Shown here piece after piece: positions 33,797 through 45,594 of a stretch of DNA of 64,000 bases. The notes under the pieces were generated by a model. The model saw nothing but the letters and a program-made list of their open reading frames with translations, was not told the DNA's origin and did not search any database. Position 1 is the first letter of the stretch. Each line of letters opens with the position of its first letter. A program made the position numbers and the translations under genes. This DNA is from Patiria miniata (Eukaryota > Echinodermata > Asteroidea > Valvatida > Asterinidae): assembly GCF_015706575.1 (NCBI RefSeq), contig NW_024037072.1, positions 1,431,001 to 1,495,000 on the forward strand. Direction: 5' to 3'.

Positions 33797-35290
33797 CAGA
33801 GTGGGTGGGGAGCACAGGCCTTTAGCAGGGTGGGTGGAGCACAGGCTGTTAGCAGGGTGGGTGGAGCACAGGCCTTTAGCAGGGTGGATGGAGCACAGGC
33901 CTTTAGCAGGGTGGGTGGAGCACAGGCCTTTAGCAGGGTGGGTGGAGCACAGGCCTTTAGCAGGGTGGGTGGGGAGCATGCCTTTAGCAGGGTGGGTGGA
34001 GCACAGGCCTTTAGCAGGGTGGATGGAGCACAGGCCTTTAGCAGGGTGGGTGGAGCACAGGCCTTTAGCAGGGTGGGTGGGGAGCATGCCTTTAGCAGGG
34101 TGGGTGGAGCACAGGCCTTTAGCAGGGTGGATGGAGCACAGGCCTTTAGCAGGGTGGGTGGAGCACAGGCCTTTAGCAGGGTGGATGGAGCACAGGCCGT
34201 TAGCAGGGTGGGTGGAGCACAGGCCTTTAGCAGGGTGGATGGAGCACAGGCCTTTAGCAGGGTGGGTGGAGCACAGGCCTTTAGCAGGGTGGGTGGAGCA
34301 CAGGCCTTTAGCAGGGTGGATAGAGCACAGGCCGTTAGCAGGGTGGGTGGAGCACAGGCCTTTAGCAGGGTGGGTGGAGCACAGGCCTTTAGCAGGGTGG
34401 ATGGAGCACAGGCCGTTAGCAGGGTGAGTGGAGCACAGGCCTTTAGCAGTGTGGATGGAGCACAGGCCTGTAGCAGGGTGGATGGAGCACAGGCCGTTAG
34501 CAGGGTGGGTGGAGCACAGGCCTTTAGCAGGGTGGGTGGGGAGCATGCCTTTAGCAGGGTGGGTGGGGAGCACAGGCCGTTAGCAGGGTGGGTGGAGCAC
34601 AGGCTTTTAGCAGGGTGGGTGGAGCACAGGCCGTTAGCAGGGTGGGTGGAGCACAGGCCTGTAGCAGGGTGGATGGAGCACAGGCCGTTAGCAGGGTGGG
34701 TGGAGCACAGGCCTTTAGCAGAATGGGTGGAGCACAGGCCTTTAGCAGAGTGGGTGGGGAGCACAGGCCTTTAGCAGGGTGGGTGGAGCACAGGCCGTTA
34801 TCAGGGTGGGTGGGGAGCACAGGCCTTTAGCAGGGTGGATGGAGCACAGGCCTTTAGCAGGGTGGGTGGAGCACAGGCCTTTAGCAGGGTGGGTGGAGCA
34901 CAGGCCTTTAGCAGGGTGGGTGGAGCACAGGCCTTTAGCAGGGTGGGTGGAGCACAGGCCTTTAGCAGGGTGGGTGGAGCACAGGCCGTTAACAGGGTGG
35001 GTGGAGCACAGGCCTTTAGCAGGGTGGGTGGAGCACAGGCCTTTAGCAGGGTGGATGGAGCACAGGCCGTTAGCAGGGTGGGTGGAGCACAGGCCTTTAG
35101 CAGGGTGGGTGGGGAGCATGCCTTTAGCAGGGTGGGTGGGGAGCACAGGCCGTTAGCAGGGTGGGTGGAGCACAGGCTTTTATCAGGGTGGGTGGGGAGC
35201 ACAGGCCTTTAGCAGGGTGGGTGGAGCACAGGCCTATAGCAGGGTGGGTGGGGAGCGCAGGCCTTTAGCAGGAGGGGTGGGGGTGGCATG
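33797..35290. repeat. 27-bp G-rich minisatellite, about 55 copies
   Basis: The unit is GGGTGGGTGGAGCACAGG followed by CCTTTAGCA (27 bp). Variants change CCTTTAGCA to CCGTTAGCA, GGGTGGG to GGGTGGA (TGGATGG), or read GGGTGGGGAGCATGCC; some units are 29 bp. Because 27 is divisible by 3, several frames on both strands stay open for hundreds of codons, but the 29-bp variants shift them, so these frames are not genes. The plus strand has GGGTGGGTGG in nearly every unit. The array lies between TMEM138 exon 1 and DERA, probably in the TMEM138 5' UTR intron. Confidence 0.95.
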
Positions 35291-35439
35291 CCTCTGAATG
35301 CACCTCCCCCACCCCCTTAGTTATGCAACTAAGTCAGAGTATTATTTAAACATGGACCCATTGCTCATGTTGCTCATCTTTTGCTTTTTTTAACAATGAG
35401 GGTTCCAAGTTAATACTCAAGACTAGTTAGTAGTAGTAA

Positions 35440-35845
35440 TGTTAACCCTAACCTTCCCAAATCCTCCAAACTCCTCTTTGCAAAATTGAGGATTTTGAAG
35501 GATGGAGGCTATATGGCAAAAGTGTGTTGCTGATTTTAGAGGATGCACTGTGTCAAGGTCTTGGGCCGGACCTTGTGATGTTTATGCTCAGCAGTGCATA
35601 AATTGAGGCTTAGATTATACTTGAAATCCTCTGCACTGCTCCAGGATGTCACTGGCTCTGTCGAACATGTTGACAATGATCGCCAAAGGATTTTGCAGGA
35701 CTGACATGACTGAGGCAGTGCTCACCCCTCCAAGGACCACATTCAAGAAATAACTGAGGATTTTGCAGGATTGAGGCTGTATGCTATTTTACATGGACAT
35801 GATGGAGGCAGTTGGAGGATTTTGCCGAATTAAGGTTACATGCTT
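35440..35845. repeat. Dispersed AATCCTC-type repeat R3, copy 1
   Basis: Iterated GAGGATTTTG(A/C)AGGA motifs, with AACCCTAACCTTCCCAAATC at the left edge. The reverse-complement family recurs at 61665-62010 and 63890-64000. Confidence 0.6.
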
Positions 35846-35956
35846 GTGTTCTTTCTAATTTTTAAGTTAAAACAACAAACAAAGCACACTGCAGTGTGCA
35901 AGCTTTTATTTTGATGTGTCTGGCATGTCATGTGTACATAGACCACGGACCATGTT

Positions 35957-36225
35957 GATGTTGGGCAAGATAGGTCAATCTGCGTGATCGGTCAATTTGC
36001 GTGATCAGTCGATCACATTACGCGATCGGTCGATTCCTTAGGATATCTCTGATTTTCTAACCTACTTTCATGACTTTTAAAGAAAAAAATCTTCCAGAGC
36101 CATGAATTAGAAAGAAAAGGTGTTTGACTTTGACTTGTGGTAGCGACATCGACTGATACCGTCATGATCGACCAAAGCACAACGCGATCTTCCAATCATG
36201 CAGATCGACCGAACACGCCCAACAT
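35957..36225. mobile_element. Inverted-repeat element (MITE-like)
   Basis: GATGTTGGGC..AGGTCAATCTGCG.GATC on the left faces GCAGATCGACCGAACACGCC..CAAC on the right. TGATCGGTCGAT-type sites repeat inside. Confidence 0.6.
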
Positions 36226-36240
36226 AAATGATATGGAATG

Positions 36241-36473
36241 TGGGAAAAAATGTTGCAACCTGACGCCTCTTTTGTCTTCATAATCATCTCAATGACGGTC
36301 AGTCACTGCAAAAATGATGATAAGACATGAATCTGGGACTGAGAAACATTTCCAATTTCGTTAGGAAATACTTTACTTATAACTTAAGTTAGAACTTAGA
36401 AAATTTTCTTGACTCTCCATAGACTTTGTACACAACCGCTGAAGTGGCGTCAGGTTGCAACATTTTCCCCAAA
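36241..36473. mobile_element. 230 bp MITE with 25-bp inverted termini
   Basis: GGGAAAAAATGTTGCAACCT..GACGCC faces GGCGTCAGGTTGCAACATTT..TCCCC. A decayed relative lies at 33575-33790. Confidence 0.75.
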
Positions 36474-36684
36474 ATTTAAGCTGACTGTATGTTAATCACT
36501 TAATGTCTCACCTCCAAATATAATTACTAAATTAGTTTTCAAGAACTTTAACTTCCCAGCAAGAATTATGCTATGGTCATCACATTTCACTTATGTCTGT
36601 CAACAACGGCAACATTCTTCTGACATGTCTGCTGACTGCATTGGACTGCGCTCTGGTGCTGTGTATGTTGTTGTGGATCATAAC

Positions 36685-36891
36685 TCTCGCGAGATTTGGG
36701 AAATACTTTCTTTAGACTTAATTTCTCTATGTGAAAAAAATTCGAAATTAATTTAATTTATGACTAAATATCAAAAATGTACGCCATGTATTAGCCATTA
36801 CTGGTGTCATATTAGGGCGCTAAATTACAACTTTGACACTTACCTTTCTCGAGAAATTCCACAAATCTCGTCAACTGAACAAGATGGCGGC
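36685..36891. promoter_or_regulatory. Putative bidirectional promoter of TMEM138 and DERA
   Basis: A perfect TCTCGCGAGA palindrome lies at 36685-36694; this box is known from housekeeping and bidirectional promoters in animals. CAAGATGGCGGC, a YY1-type element usually just downstream of the start site, covers the DERA ATG (36880-36891). On the minus strand a strong donor, GAGAAAG|GTAAGTG, ends at 36844 and could splice the TMEM138 leader to the acceptor at 33511. The non-repeat interval between MITE 36241-36473 and the DERA ATG is only ~410 bp, so both transcripts probably start here. No TATA box is needed or evident. Confidence 0.5.
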
Positions 36892-39800
36892 GCGCAATCC
36901 TGGAACCGAACTTGGTAAACTCTAGTAAAACTTTTCCATTTTATTAGCAACCTGTAAGATAAAATGTGGTACATTTTGCCACATGGGTACATATACAATG
37001 TGAATGAAGTTACTCTGCATTTATTGAGTGAAATTTCTTTGTTTCAGAGGATAAAATTGTTTGACTTTCCTGCGTTCCTAGTATTCCGCATGTAGGAAGG
37101 CGTTACTCGCGGTAGGCCTGATTCGCCCCCCTGCGTTGCACAGTTAACGCTATCCGTAAACAAAGTCGCCCCAAGTGGTGTGTTGTTAATAATAGGAAAG
37201 ATTCCCATATCGAAATTTGTTTTTTGGTGAAAATGAATAAAGATATTAATATCTACAACCTGGTGAGGCGGGAAAAGTTCCATACTCGGATGTCAATTTA
37301 TCTGCTGCCAAACATATTAATTGTCACCTCACCTTGTTCTTTGAATCAAGAGGGATCCAGGAAGCTGTGTTAAGGTGAAAAAAAATTACTAAAAATGTGT
37401 TTTTAGATCACATTTTGGATGCATACGTCGTGCAGAACTAACTTGAAGCAGCCGGTCAAAACTGATTGTAGTGGCTGAAAGACAGCTGTTCGTTATACAC
37501 GTGACATCAACAACCATGACGTCGCATGAGCCTGCCAATGATAGTGCAATACGTCATTATGAATATTTATTTTCTCATGAATATTTAGTTTATTTCAATG
37601 GATACTTCAAATACGTCCAAAGATTGATTATTGCAACAGCGATCGTGCGCGGCCTAGCGGTTAAGAGTCTCGTGTATCAAGCAAGCGTCAGAGGTTCGAA
37701 TCCCGATGAAGCAACTGACTGATTAATAAAAAGAAATTAAGGAAAGGAGAGGGTGAGAGTAGAGGAGGGAAAGTGGAGGAATAACCATAAAAAGATGTAA
37801 CTTTTGGCGCTAGAAAATTAATTGAAAAAGTGACGTCCGAGTATGGAATTTTTTCCGGTGAGGCTATAGGCCTACTTTCAAAAAATTAATTAAAATCGTA
37901 ATTAACCTAATTAGCGAATGGGCGAATTTGCCAAAAGTGCCGTTTTGAATTTTCACGAAGGGGCGAATTTCCGCACTCTATGGTATTAATAAATTTTCAG
38001 TAAATAAATACATTGTATTTGTAATACAATAGCGCGTATATCACGAAAGGGCGAATTCCATGCGCGTGCAATAAAAACGTTTTCATGAATGGGGGAATTT
38101 CAAGGCGCATGCGCAGTGGGGCAGAATCTGCGCGTGCTGTACAAAAAATGCATTGACTCAGACCGCAGAAGGGCGAAATCTGCGAGTAGTCACTTTAGCG
38201 TTTTTACAAAGGGGTGAATTTGCTAATTGGTCTTTTATTTCGTTTTCACGAACAGCCACTTCTCTTAATTGGTTAATTCTGCAAAACTAATCACCTATTT
38301 TTCTTAAAGTTTGCTACATTTAGGAAGATTAGAAGCTCCTCTTTCCTCAGATACCTAAATCTTGCATATTTTAAGCATCTTTCAGTTTCAAATTGTCAAA
38401 TGAAAAAAGGACCAACTTTAAACGCGATTATCTCGAATGTTTGTTCAGACAGTGAAATACTAAATTGGCCTCTTCGTGAAAACGGTGACGAAGTGATGGC
38501 AAGACATGGGAATCTTTCCAAATAATAAAAAAAGGTGACTCCATCATCATCCATGGCGTAATGTCCATGGACTTAATATTAGAGAGTTCCATGGATGGCA
38601 TGGTAGTTTGTTCTTTATTTACTTTCCGTTCTCACACAACAATTTAAAATTTAAGGCTATATCATGTTTGCTGGCCTTGACTTTGTAAGTTGTATTGTAG
38701 GTAGCCCCATAAATGTGGCCAATTTACTGGACTACCTCCGGTCCGTAAACAAAGGCCACACTTGGAACATGTACCCGAACATGTAGAACTTTGTCAAATT
38801 TTGATTTTCACATTTAGGCTTTGTTAGTAGGTTTTTTTGGGTTTTTTTGCTTTAGAAGCATACTGACACTCACTATATAGGATAAAAAAAAGTGCTGCAT
38901 TTTTCAGACGTCTGTTATTCATGTAATTTCTAGATTCGTTTGCACATAATTGCGTATCAAAATTTCAATATGAAATTACACGCAAAATAGACATCTGAAA
39001 AATGTAGCACTTTTTTTACTATCCTATAAAGAGGGTGAGTATACTTCTAAAGCAAAATAAATCTACAAACAAAGCCTAAATGTGAAAATCAAAATTTGAT
39101 AAAGTTCTACATGTTCGGGTACATGTTCCAAGTGTGGCCTTTATTTACAGAGGTAGTCCAGTAAATTGGCCACATTTATGGGGCTATATTGTAGGTAGGC
39201 CTGGCTAGCATAAGTAGGCCTACCGGCCTAAAAAGTTATAAAAGTTGTTATTTAAAGAAAAGTTGACATGAAATGAAAATCGCTCCTTGTTCAGAAGTAT
39301 TTAAAAAAACACAAAAAAACATTAAAAACTTGAAAATAGTTCAAAGAAAGTTAAACTTTTTAGTCTAATTGCACCAAGTGATGACTTTCTGTTATTTCAT
39401 GCTTTTTCCTATGCGTCTTTGCGGGTTTGTTTTCCTCTCACACCAAATATTTCTGTTGCTTTACATGAAATTGTTTATTTTGCATTTTTTTTAAAAACAT
39501 TTGGTCCAAATTTTCATTTTAGATCTTGAATGGGTTGAAAGTGTGCGAGTGAATAAACCAGCATGCTTCAGGAGAGCAGAGGAATTGAAAGTGAGAAGAG
39601 GGGTCAAGAAAAATACTCAGGTAACTAAAGGGTTAAAGCTACAAACAGATAATTAAACTTTAAGTTATAATGCTAAGAAAATGAAACGTCTTGTATGCAG
39701 AGCAGAGCTAATACAATTTTCATTTAATTACGGCAGTTTTTTAATTATTATATGTTTGAATGCTATTGTATTGGCCCAGCCTCAAAGCACATGCTTTATT

Positions 39801-42800
39801 GGGTATGAATTTCATAATCATACCCAATAAAACATGAAAAATCTTGCCTGATTGGGAGGTAAATATCAAGACGCAGATTTTTTGGCATTGGGGAGACACG
39901 TTAAAATTGTTTCTTTGTGGTACATGTATATGGTGAAAACAACAGTGAAAATAAAGCCTAAATTAAGAAGTGGCATTGGTTTAAAGAAAGATGGTCAAAA
40001 AGCAGTTTTGTCCACATGCAAGTCTAGTGTGTTCAACACAATAGCACTGCACACACAAATAACTGCAGTAATTGTACACCTGATTAGGTCGACATGACTG
40101 ACATAGATGTAGACAAACTATTTTATTACTGTTTTTCTGTGAATTGCCGTTTTTTCTCACTTTGCACTTTATTTTCAATGCCTGTTGCACCAAATACAAC
40201 CAAGAACTTGCAGTTTAGTAATATCTTAAAACAATTTCTACATGTCTCTTCAATTTTGTGAAATCTGCCTCTGAGAAGTGTCAGAACAAATTGGACCACC
40301 CTGTATTAAGAGTTAATGATTGCACATTAATAACCTTTTCCCTGCAGATTGCATGGTTGCTAAAGGCGATGACCTGCATTGACCTGACAACCTTGTCAGG
40401 TGACGACACAGAGACCAATGTGGAGAGACTTTGTTTCAAGGCAAAGCAACCAATCAGGACTGACCTTCTTGAAGCTGTTGGCATGCAAGACAGAGGTTAG
40501 TGTTTATTGGCTGGAAAGATATAAAAACTTTGTTTAATGGACTATTGTTTCTAAATGATTTTTAGAAACTTTTTAAAATTCAAGATGCAGCATTTATTTG
40601 TCTGCTATTCACAGACAAACACAATTTTAGTGAGAAGAATGAATTGAAATAATTTGTGATAATGTTTGAAATCATATTTGTGAAATGATACAATCTTTTC
40701 AAGGTAGAAGTTGAGTGTCATTCTCAAAACAAAAAAAAGGTTAATTGCATGAAACACATGTATAACAAACAATTCAAGTTTCGTATTGTTATATTTTGAT
40801 AATTGTATAGGTCTGACAGTCGGAGCAATCTGTGTGTACCCGGCTAGAGTCGCTGATGCAGTCAAAACGCTGAAAAGACTGGGAGCATCTCACATCCCTG
40901 TAGCATCAGGTAACTGACACCCGATTCAGGCTGTTATGTCAGGTTCACACCCACTGATCTCTATATAATGACTGGATAGCATACATATCTTTCTAATAAT
41001 ATCATTTTCATTCAGGTACGACCCGTATTTATTTGTTTCATTTGAGTTCTTGCGAGAGGGCGCAGCACTGACACTCGTATATTCTGCAAAAAGTGCGGAA
41101 TTCCCCTGTGTGCAGGACAGTGTTTCAGGGTGTATCACTATGTACATGTATGTGACTTCTATTGACTTTCCAATATACCAAGGATATACCAGAGAGCAAC
41201 AACAACAAATTTAGTGAGTAAAACTTATTTACTATTTTTTTTACAGAATTTTAAACAATTACAAAGACTCGAAGTTGGGCACTTTAGGGTTAAACTTTTC
41301 ACATTTCACGGGCACTGAAAGATTTAAAAGCAATTTGTGCATTTTGGTTGCAAGCTCTCAGACATGACTGCTGCATAATGCTGATTTTATGACATCAGTC
41401 AAGGGCAAGCCGCAACATTCATTAAACTTGTTGTTGATGTTCTCGTGTAAAGGTACGGCTATTGTGCAAGCCTGTAGTTCCCGAGTCTGAAAATCATCCT
41501 TATGATGGATTTATTTTGTTTGTTGCTGACAGTATTTGTCCCTTGTTTCACGTACTTAGTTGCTACTGGTTTTCCTGCCGGCCAGACACATTTCAAGACA
41601 AGAGTTGAGGAAATCAAAATGGCCGTAGAGGATGGAGCGAGAGAAATCGACATTGTCATCAACAGAGCCTATGCCTTGGCAGGAAACTGGAAAGGTATTC
41701 AATTGAACAGTCATTTTTTCTTTTTACATTTATGCTCATAAACACACTTCAAGTCCTTATTTAGGTTTGGAGGTTTGTACAACAGTATCTCTGGCCTCTG
41801 GCATTCCAAATTTATCGGTGAGAATCTTTTTCACCTCGTTGTAGGGAAATGCAGCATTCTCAGAACGTGATTCTGGGATTCCACTGAAGCGAAGATTGTA
41901 GCTGCGAGAATGCCGCACAAGCTTGAAGGTAGCTTCTTTCAGGTTTGTTATGTTCATCTTCGCGGTCTGCATTTCGATGGTCAGCCGGGAGATCCTCTCT
42001 GACATGGACTCGTGCTTTGCTTGCATTTCTTCCATTGATTTGGAAGATAAGCCCAGTGACTCTTCCATTTCCTTTTGTTTGTTCTCAACACCTGTGATTC
42101 TATTCAGACGTGTCTCTTGGTTGAGGATTGCTTTGTCCATCTTGGAATTTAAATCGGCTGCCAGCCCTCTGATTTCCCGTCGAAGTGCTGCGATGGCATT
42201 GGTGTCGCCGGATCCGGATGTTGGATCTGATGGTTGGTTGACCAGGTCACATGATTTCAATGGCGCGATGCCTGAATCATCCGATTCTTCGACAGCAGCT
42301 GATATTTTTTGTCTTTCCTCGGCATTTTCTTGCCGAAATTCGCAGATTCACGGCTGCTAATGTTCTTGGTAGTAGGAAGAGTGTGGATTCCTGGTTGACA
42401 TATCAATCAGAGGGCCAGAGAAGGTTTTTCTGGTCCGAGTGGTGACGATTTTTGCGGAGGATTCACAGAATACGTCTGTCTCACATGACTGATATCTGAG
42501 TGCAATCTCAAATCAGAACGCAAGCACCAATGGGTGATCAATAACACAGGAGATCCGTTTTCAAAACGCATTTGTATTGCTTGGCCTGGCTTGAGATTAT
42601 TAAAATGACTCGTGATAACTTAAAGTTTACTTGGGCTCATATTTTGTGCAACTTTCTACTCGTAAATGTATGAAAACTATTTGATATCCCTTTTTTGGTT
42701 CATTTTAGTCAAAAGAGCACTTTTTAAACATTTCAAATTGTCCATGCTTTTCTTGACAAATGAGGGCGCTATTGCTGTGATGTCATTTCAGGAAGACACT

Positions 42801-45594
42801 GTTCAGTGTCTGTGAAAACTATGCTCAATGGCCTAATATAGTGTAATGAAACAACGAAACACCAAAGAAAAGAAAATTTACGATAGCAAAAAAATACACA
42901 AAATTGTTGCAAGTTTTGATGCTGAAATAGCTGTAACATTAAACTTTCTGCCTGAAATGACATCACACTTTTGCTCAAGAACATGCAAATTTGCATAAGC
43001 ATAAAAACTGAAAAAGCACCAAAATTCCCATTAAAAATGGCAAAAATAATGAAAATTGAAAATAATATTAAATGGGACATGAATGTGCATTTCCAAGGAT
43101 TGAATGGAAAAATTACATTGCATGGCCTCTTTAAAATTATATGATTACAGCTCCTGCTTTAGTATCTTAGTGTTATTGTCACTTTCTGCCTTGTGCAGAA
43201 GTACCCCCTCACGGGTTGAAAAGAGAGCGGCCGGTGGGAAGACGTTAAATTTGTTTTAATCGGGCGCCATCTTGCTCGTGACACCACAACCGTACTGCAG
43301 TCCACACACTCTGCATGCAATGGGAGTGTGTATGCAAAGTATCTCGCCCCTAAAGACTGGTTTCCGCCAGTCTACACGTATTCCTGGGTATTAGGTACAT
43401 TAAATAAATATGGAAGACTCTGCGTGAACCAGTGAAGTGCATGTCCCACCAAAGAAGGTACTGTTGCTAGGCAAAATGCGCCCTCTCTTGGTCATGCACG
43501 GAGCTCATAGCCATGATCGTAGAGACTGTTGTCAATGGTGGTTGCAACCTTAGTAGCAACAAAACCTTACTTTATTTAGCTGAAATCTAACCTTTTCTTG
43601 AATTCACATTGTTGTTTTTAGATTAAGATAAGATGTACTTTTGATGTTCAAAAGAAGGTTGTAGTAATGGCAAGTTAGTGAGTTCAAAATCTTTTGTGTC
43701 GTTTTCCCTTCTCAGGTGTGTATGAGGAAGTCAGAGCCTTCCGTGATGCTTGCGGACCAGCTCATATGAAGACTATCTTAGCCACTGGTGAACTAGGCTC
43801 ATTGGTGAATGTGTACAAGGCAAGCCTAGTGGCTATGATGGCAGGTAAAGCGAAGAGGACTCGGCTAAGGATAACAGTGTGACAAATCTCTGATCAAGCC
43901 ATATTTTGGGGAGTGTAAACGGAAGTGATTCAACTGCTTCGTTAAACGGATTTCTCTTGCGTTTGTACCCAGCAAATGGCGTGATTAGAGTGCCCTCGTT
44001 CACGCTAAAACATGCCCTTTTCTAAATAATTGGAGTGTGACTTCTTTAAATCATATGTGTGTGACACCATTTCAAACTAGTGTTCAGAGTTGTGCAATAA
44101 CAATTACAGCTGAAAATATGAATAAAATCTTCTGTTAGTTAGTCCATTTGGCTTGCATTTGCAACAGTCGCAGTTTTCAGTTCTTGCATGGCACATGCTT
44201 GGTGAGAGGCTAAGATGTTTTCAAAAACCCTGACCTGCTTCATGTTGAATTAATTTAATGAATCGGAGGTTTGCAGTAACACCATATGAATGATATCTCT
44301 TTGTGAGTTGTGTGTTTCTGAGAAGAACCTGTTGGTTTTACTGGCTTTACCACAGCAAACAAGCCAGTTATAAACCAACTGGTTCTTCTCCGAACCACAC
44401 AACTCACTAAGAGATATCATTCACATGGTGGTACCGCAAACCTCCCATTCATTGATCATGTCCACCATGCAAAACCCTTGAAGTCTCATTGAAATACCTT
44501 GATAATTTTTTTTGCTTAAAGGCTCCGATTTCATCAAAACATCAACCGGCAAAGAGGGAGTGAATGCCATACTGCCTGTTGGTTTGGTTATGGTTAGAGC
44601 TATCCGAGATTACTACAAGAAGACAGGATACAAGGTGAGATCACTAAAAGTTTTTGAAATTTTAAAATTACACTTTGCTTTTTCTGACATAATTTCTGTA
44701 AGCAGTGTTTACTCAGGTCTGTCCTAGAGCTCGCAAGAAAAAGAATGCTCAAGGTTCTTGCATACTAGAAATGATTTTATGCTCCACCCTAATAAATAAA
44801 TGAATCCGGTTAGTGTGACGTCATCTCAACTTAGCCACGCGCACTTCACACAGTGTAGCATAGCAAGAATGGAACCGGAAGTTAACGCAACTTGGATGTT
44901 CAGCCAATGGGCGCTTGTAATCAGTGGTGCGTGTGTGTATGATGAAGTCACTAACGAACCGGATCGACAACAGCATAGCTGCCAACTATTACAAATTTTT
45001 CGAAATTATTACGAATTGTTTGTTAAATTACAAAAATACGATTTGCCACTAAAACATTACGAATTTCCCATTTTCTACCTAACGAAAAAAAAATACTTGT
45101 AAAGTATCGTTTTTGACCAAAAACTTCTGGCGAAATGTCGCGATAATCTTTTGGCCTACAGTACATTATTATTCACAACAAGAAGGGTATGCACATGCAT
45201 GTGTACATGTAAACCATGTACCTGTACTCGATGTTGGTAAAGCTTTTGATAAAACGAGCAGTTGAAAATGACCGCGCGGGTTGATTACTAATTGAGATTT
45301 TGAAAAGTTGGCAGCTATGCAACAGTGCGGTAGGATTATACATATTCATTAGTACTATTCTTTCTTTTTTTGCCATTCTGATTCCAGGTGGGTTTCAAAC
45401 CAGCTGGTGGCATACGCACAGCTAAGGATTCCTGCACATGGTTGGCTCTGATGAAGGAAGAGCTAGGGAATGATTGGTTGACCCCTGACCTTTTCCGTCT
45501 AGGTGCCAGCTCATTGTTGGGTGACATTGAGAGACAAGTCTTCCATGGAGTAACTGGTAGATATGCAGCGGCATATGAATTTGCTATGGCCTAG
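36884..45594 (+). CDS. DERA: Deoxyribose-phosphate aldolase
   Basis: DERA cleaves 2-deoxyribose-5-phosphate to glyceraldehyde-3-phosphate and acetaldehyde in the cytosol (deoxynucleoside catabolism). Eight exons with GT-AG junctions join in frame: 36884-36914, 39523-39620, 40348-40495, 40811-40909, 41560-41694, 43716-43844, 44522-44634, 45388-45594. That is 960 nt, 319 aa plus stop; human DERA has 318. Landmarks: WLLKAMTCIDLTTLSGDD (exon 3), ICVYPARV (4), GFPAGQTHFKTR and EIDIVINR with the catalytic Asp (5), KTILATGELG and NVYKAS (6), FIKTSTGK with the Schiff-base Lys (7), FKPAGGIR with the proton-relay Lys (8). All key residues are present, so it should be active. Start: first ATG, in CAAGATGGCGGC. 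The introns carry MITEs, a SINE and an L1-like ORF1 fragment. Confidence 0.97.
37262..37858. mobile_element. TIR element in DERA intron 1
   Basis: GGAAAAGTTCCATACTCGGA..TGTCA on the left faces TGACGTCCGAGTATGGAATT..TTTTCC on the right, with GGTGAGGC on the outer left and GTGAGGC on the right. It contains the tRNA-derived SINE below. Confidence 0.6.
37648..37725 (+). repeat. tRNA-derived SINE head
   Basis: GCGCGGCCTAGCGGTTAAGA is a good pol III A box and GGTTCGAATCC a perfect B box, 34 bp apart. The intervening anticodon region does not fold as a functional tRNA. An A-rich AATAAAAAGAAATT follows. Confidence 0.65.
37915..38260. repeat. Degenerate ACGAANGGGCGAATTT repeats
   Basis: Variants GCGAATGGGCGAATTTGCC (37915), ACGAAGGGGCGAATTTCCGC, ACGAAAGGGCGAATTCC, ATGAATGGGGGAATTTC, GCAGAAGGGCGAAATCTGCG and CAAAGGGGTGAATTTGC recur at 40-80 bp spacing. 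Not coding. Confidence 0.5.
38702..39186. mobile_element. Mutator-like palindromic MITE, 9-bp target duplication
   Basis: The arms are nearly perfect over ~220 bp: TAGCCCCATAAATGTGGCC ... GGCCACATTTATGGGGCTA. They continue through AAATTTACTGG, GGAACATGTACCCGAACATG and GCTTTAGAAG.ATAC to a loop near 38945. It is flanked by TATTGTAGG at 38693-38701 and 39187-39195. Long inverted arms plus a 9-bp duplication suggest a MULE-type foldback. A fragment of the family lies at 58230-58296. Confidence 0.85.
41757..42340 (-). mobile_element. L1/Tx1-like LINE ORF1 fragment in DERA intron 5
   Basis: A long minus-strand frame reads a coiled-coil segment (LRREIRGLAADLNSKMD ... MEESLGLSSKSMEEMQAKHE ... ISRLTIEMQTAKMNITNLKE) followed by SRSYNLRFSGIPESRSENA, the start of the RRM of L1/Tx1-type ORF1 proteins, then VKKILTDKFGMPE. 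The C-terminal domain and all of ORF2 are missing. It is opposite in strand to DERA and outside its splice sites. Confidence 0.8.
42735..43135 (-). repeat. Dispersed repeat R2, copy 2 (in DERA intron 5)
   Basis: Reverse-complement counterpart of 29375-29765 with the same order of conserved blocks. Confidence 0.6.
44268..44455. mobile_element. Palindromic MITE in DERA intron 6
   Basis: GGAGGTTTGCAGTAACACCAT, GAATGATATCTCTT, GTGAGTTGTGTG and AGAAGAACC.GTTGGTTTTA form a left arm that pairs with TAAACCAACTGGTTCTTCT, CACACAACTCACTAAGAGAT, ATTCACATGGTGGTACCGC and AAACCTCC on the right. Loop at about 44341-44370. Confidence 0.75.
44974..45319. mobile_element. TIR element in DERA intron 7
   Basis: CATAGCTGCCAACT ... 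AGTTGGCAGCTATG, 346 bp, flanked by CAACAG at 44968-44973 and 45320-45325. No transposase. Confidence 0.75.

Noticed and set aside
33632-35212. Long open frames of 125 to 380 codons on both strands (GGAQAFSRV-type repeats)
   Set aside because: They are produced by the 27-bp minisatellite, which keeps several frames open at once. The 29-bp variant units move the frames, and no splice sites or initiation context support a gene.
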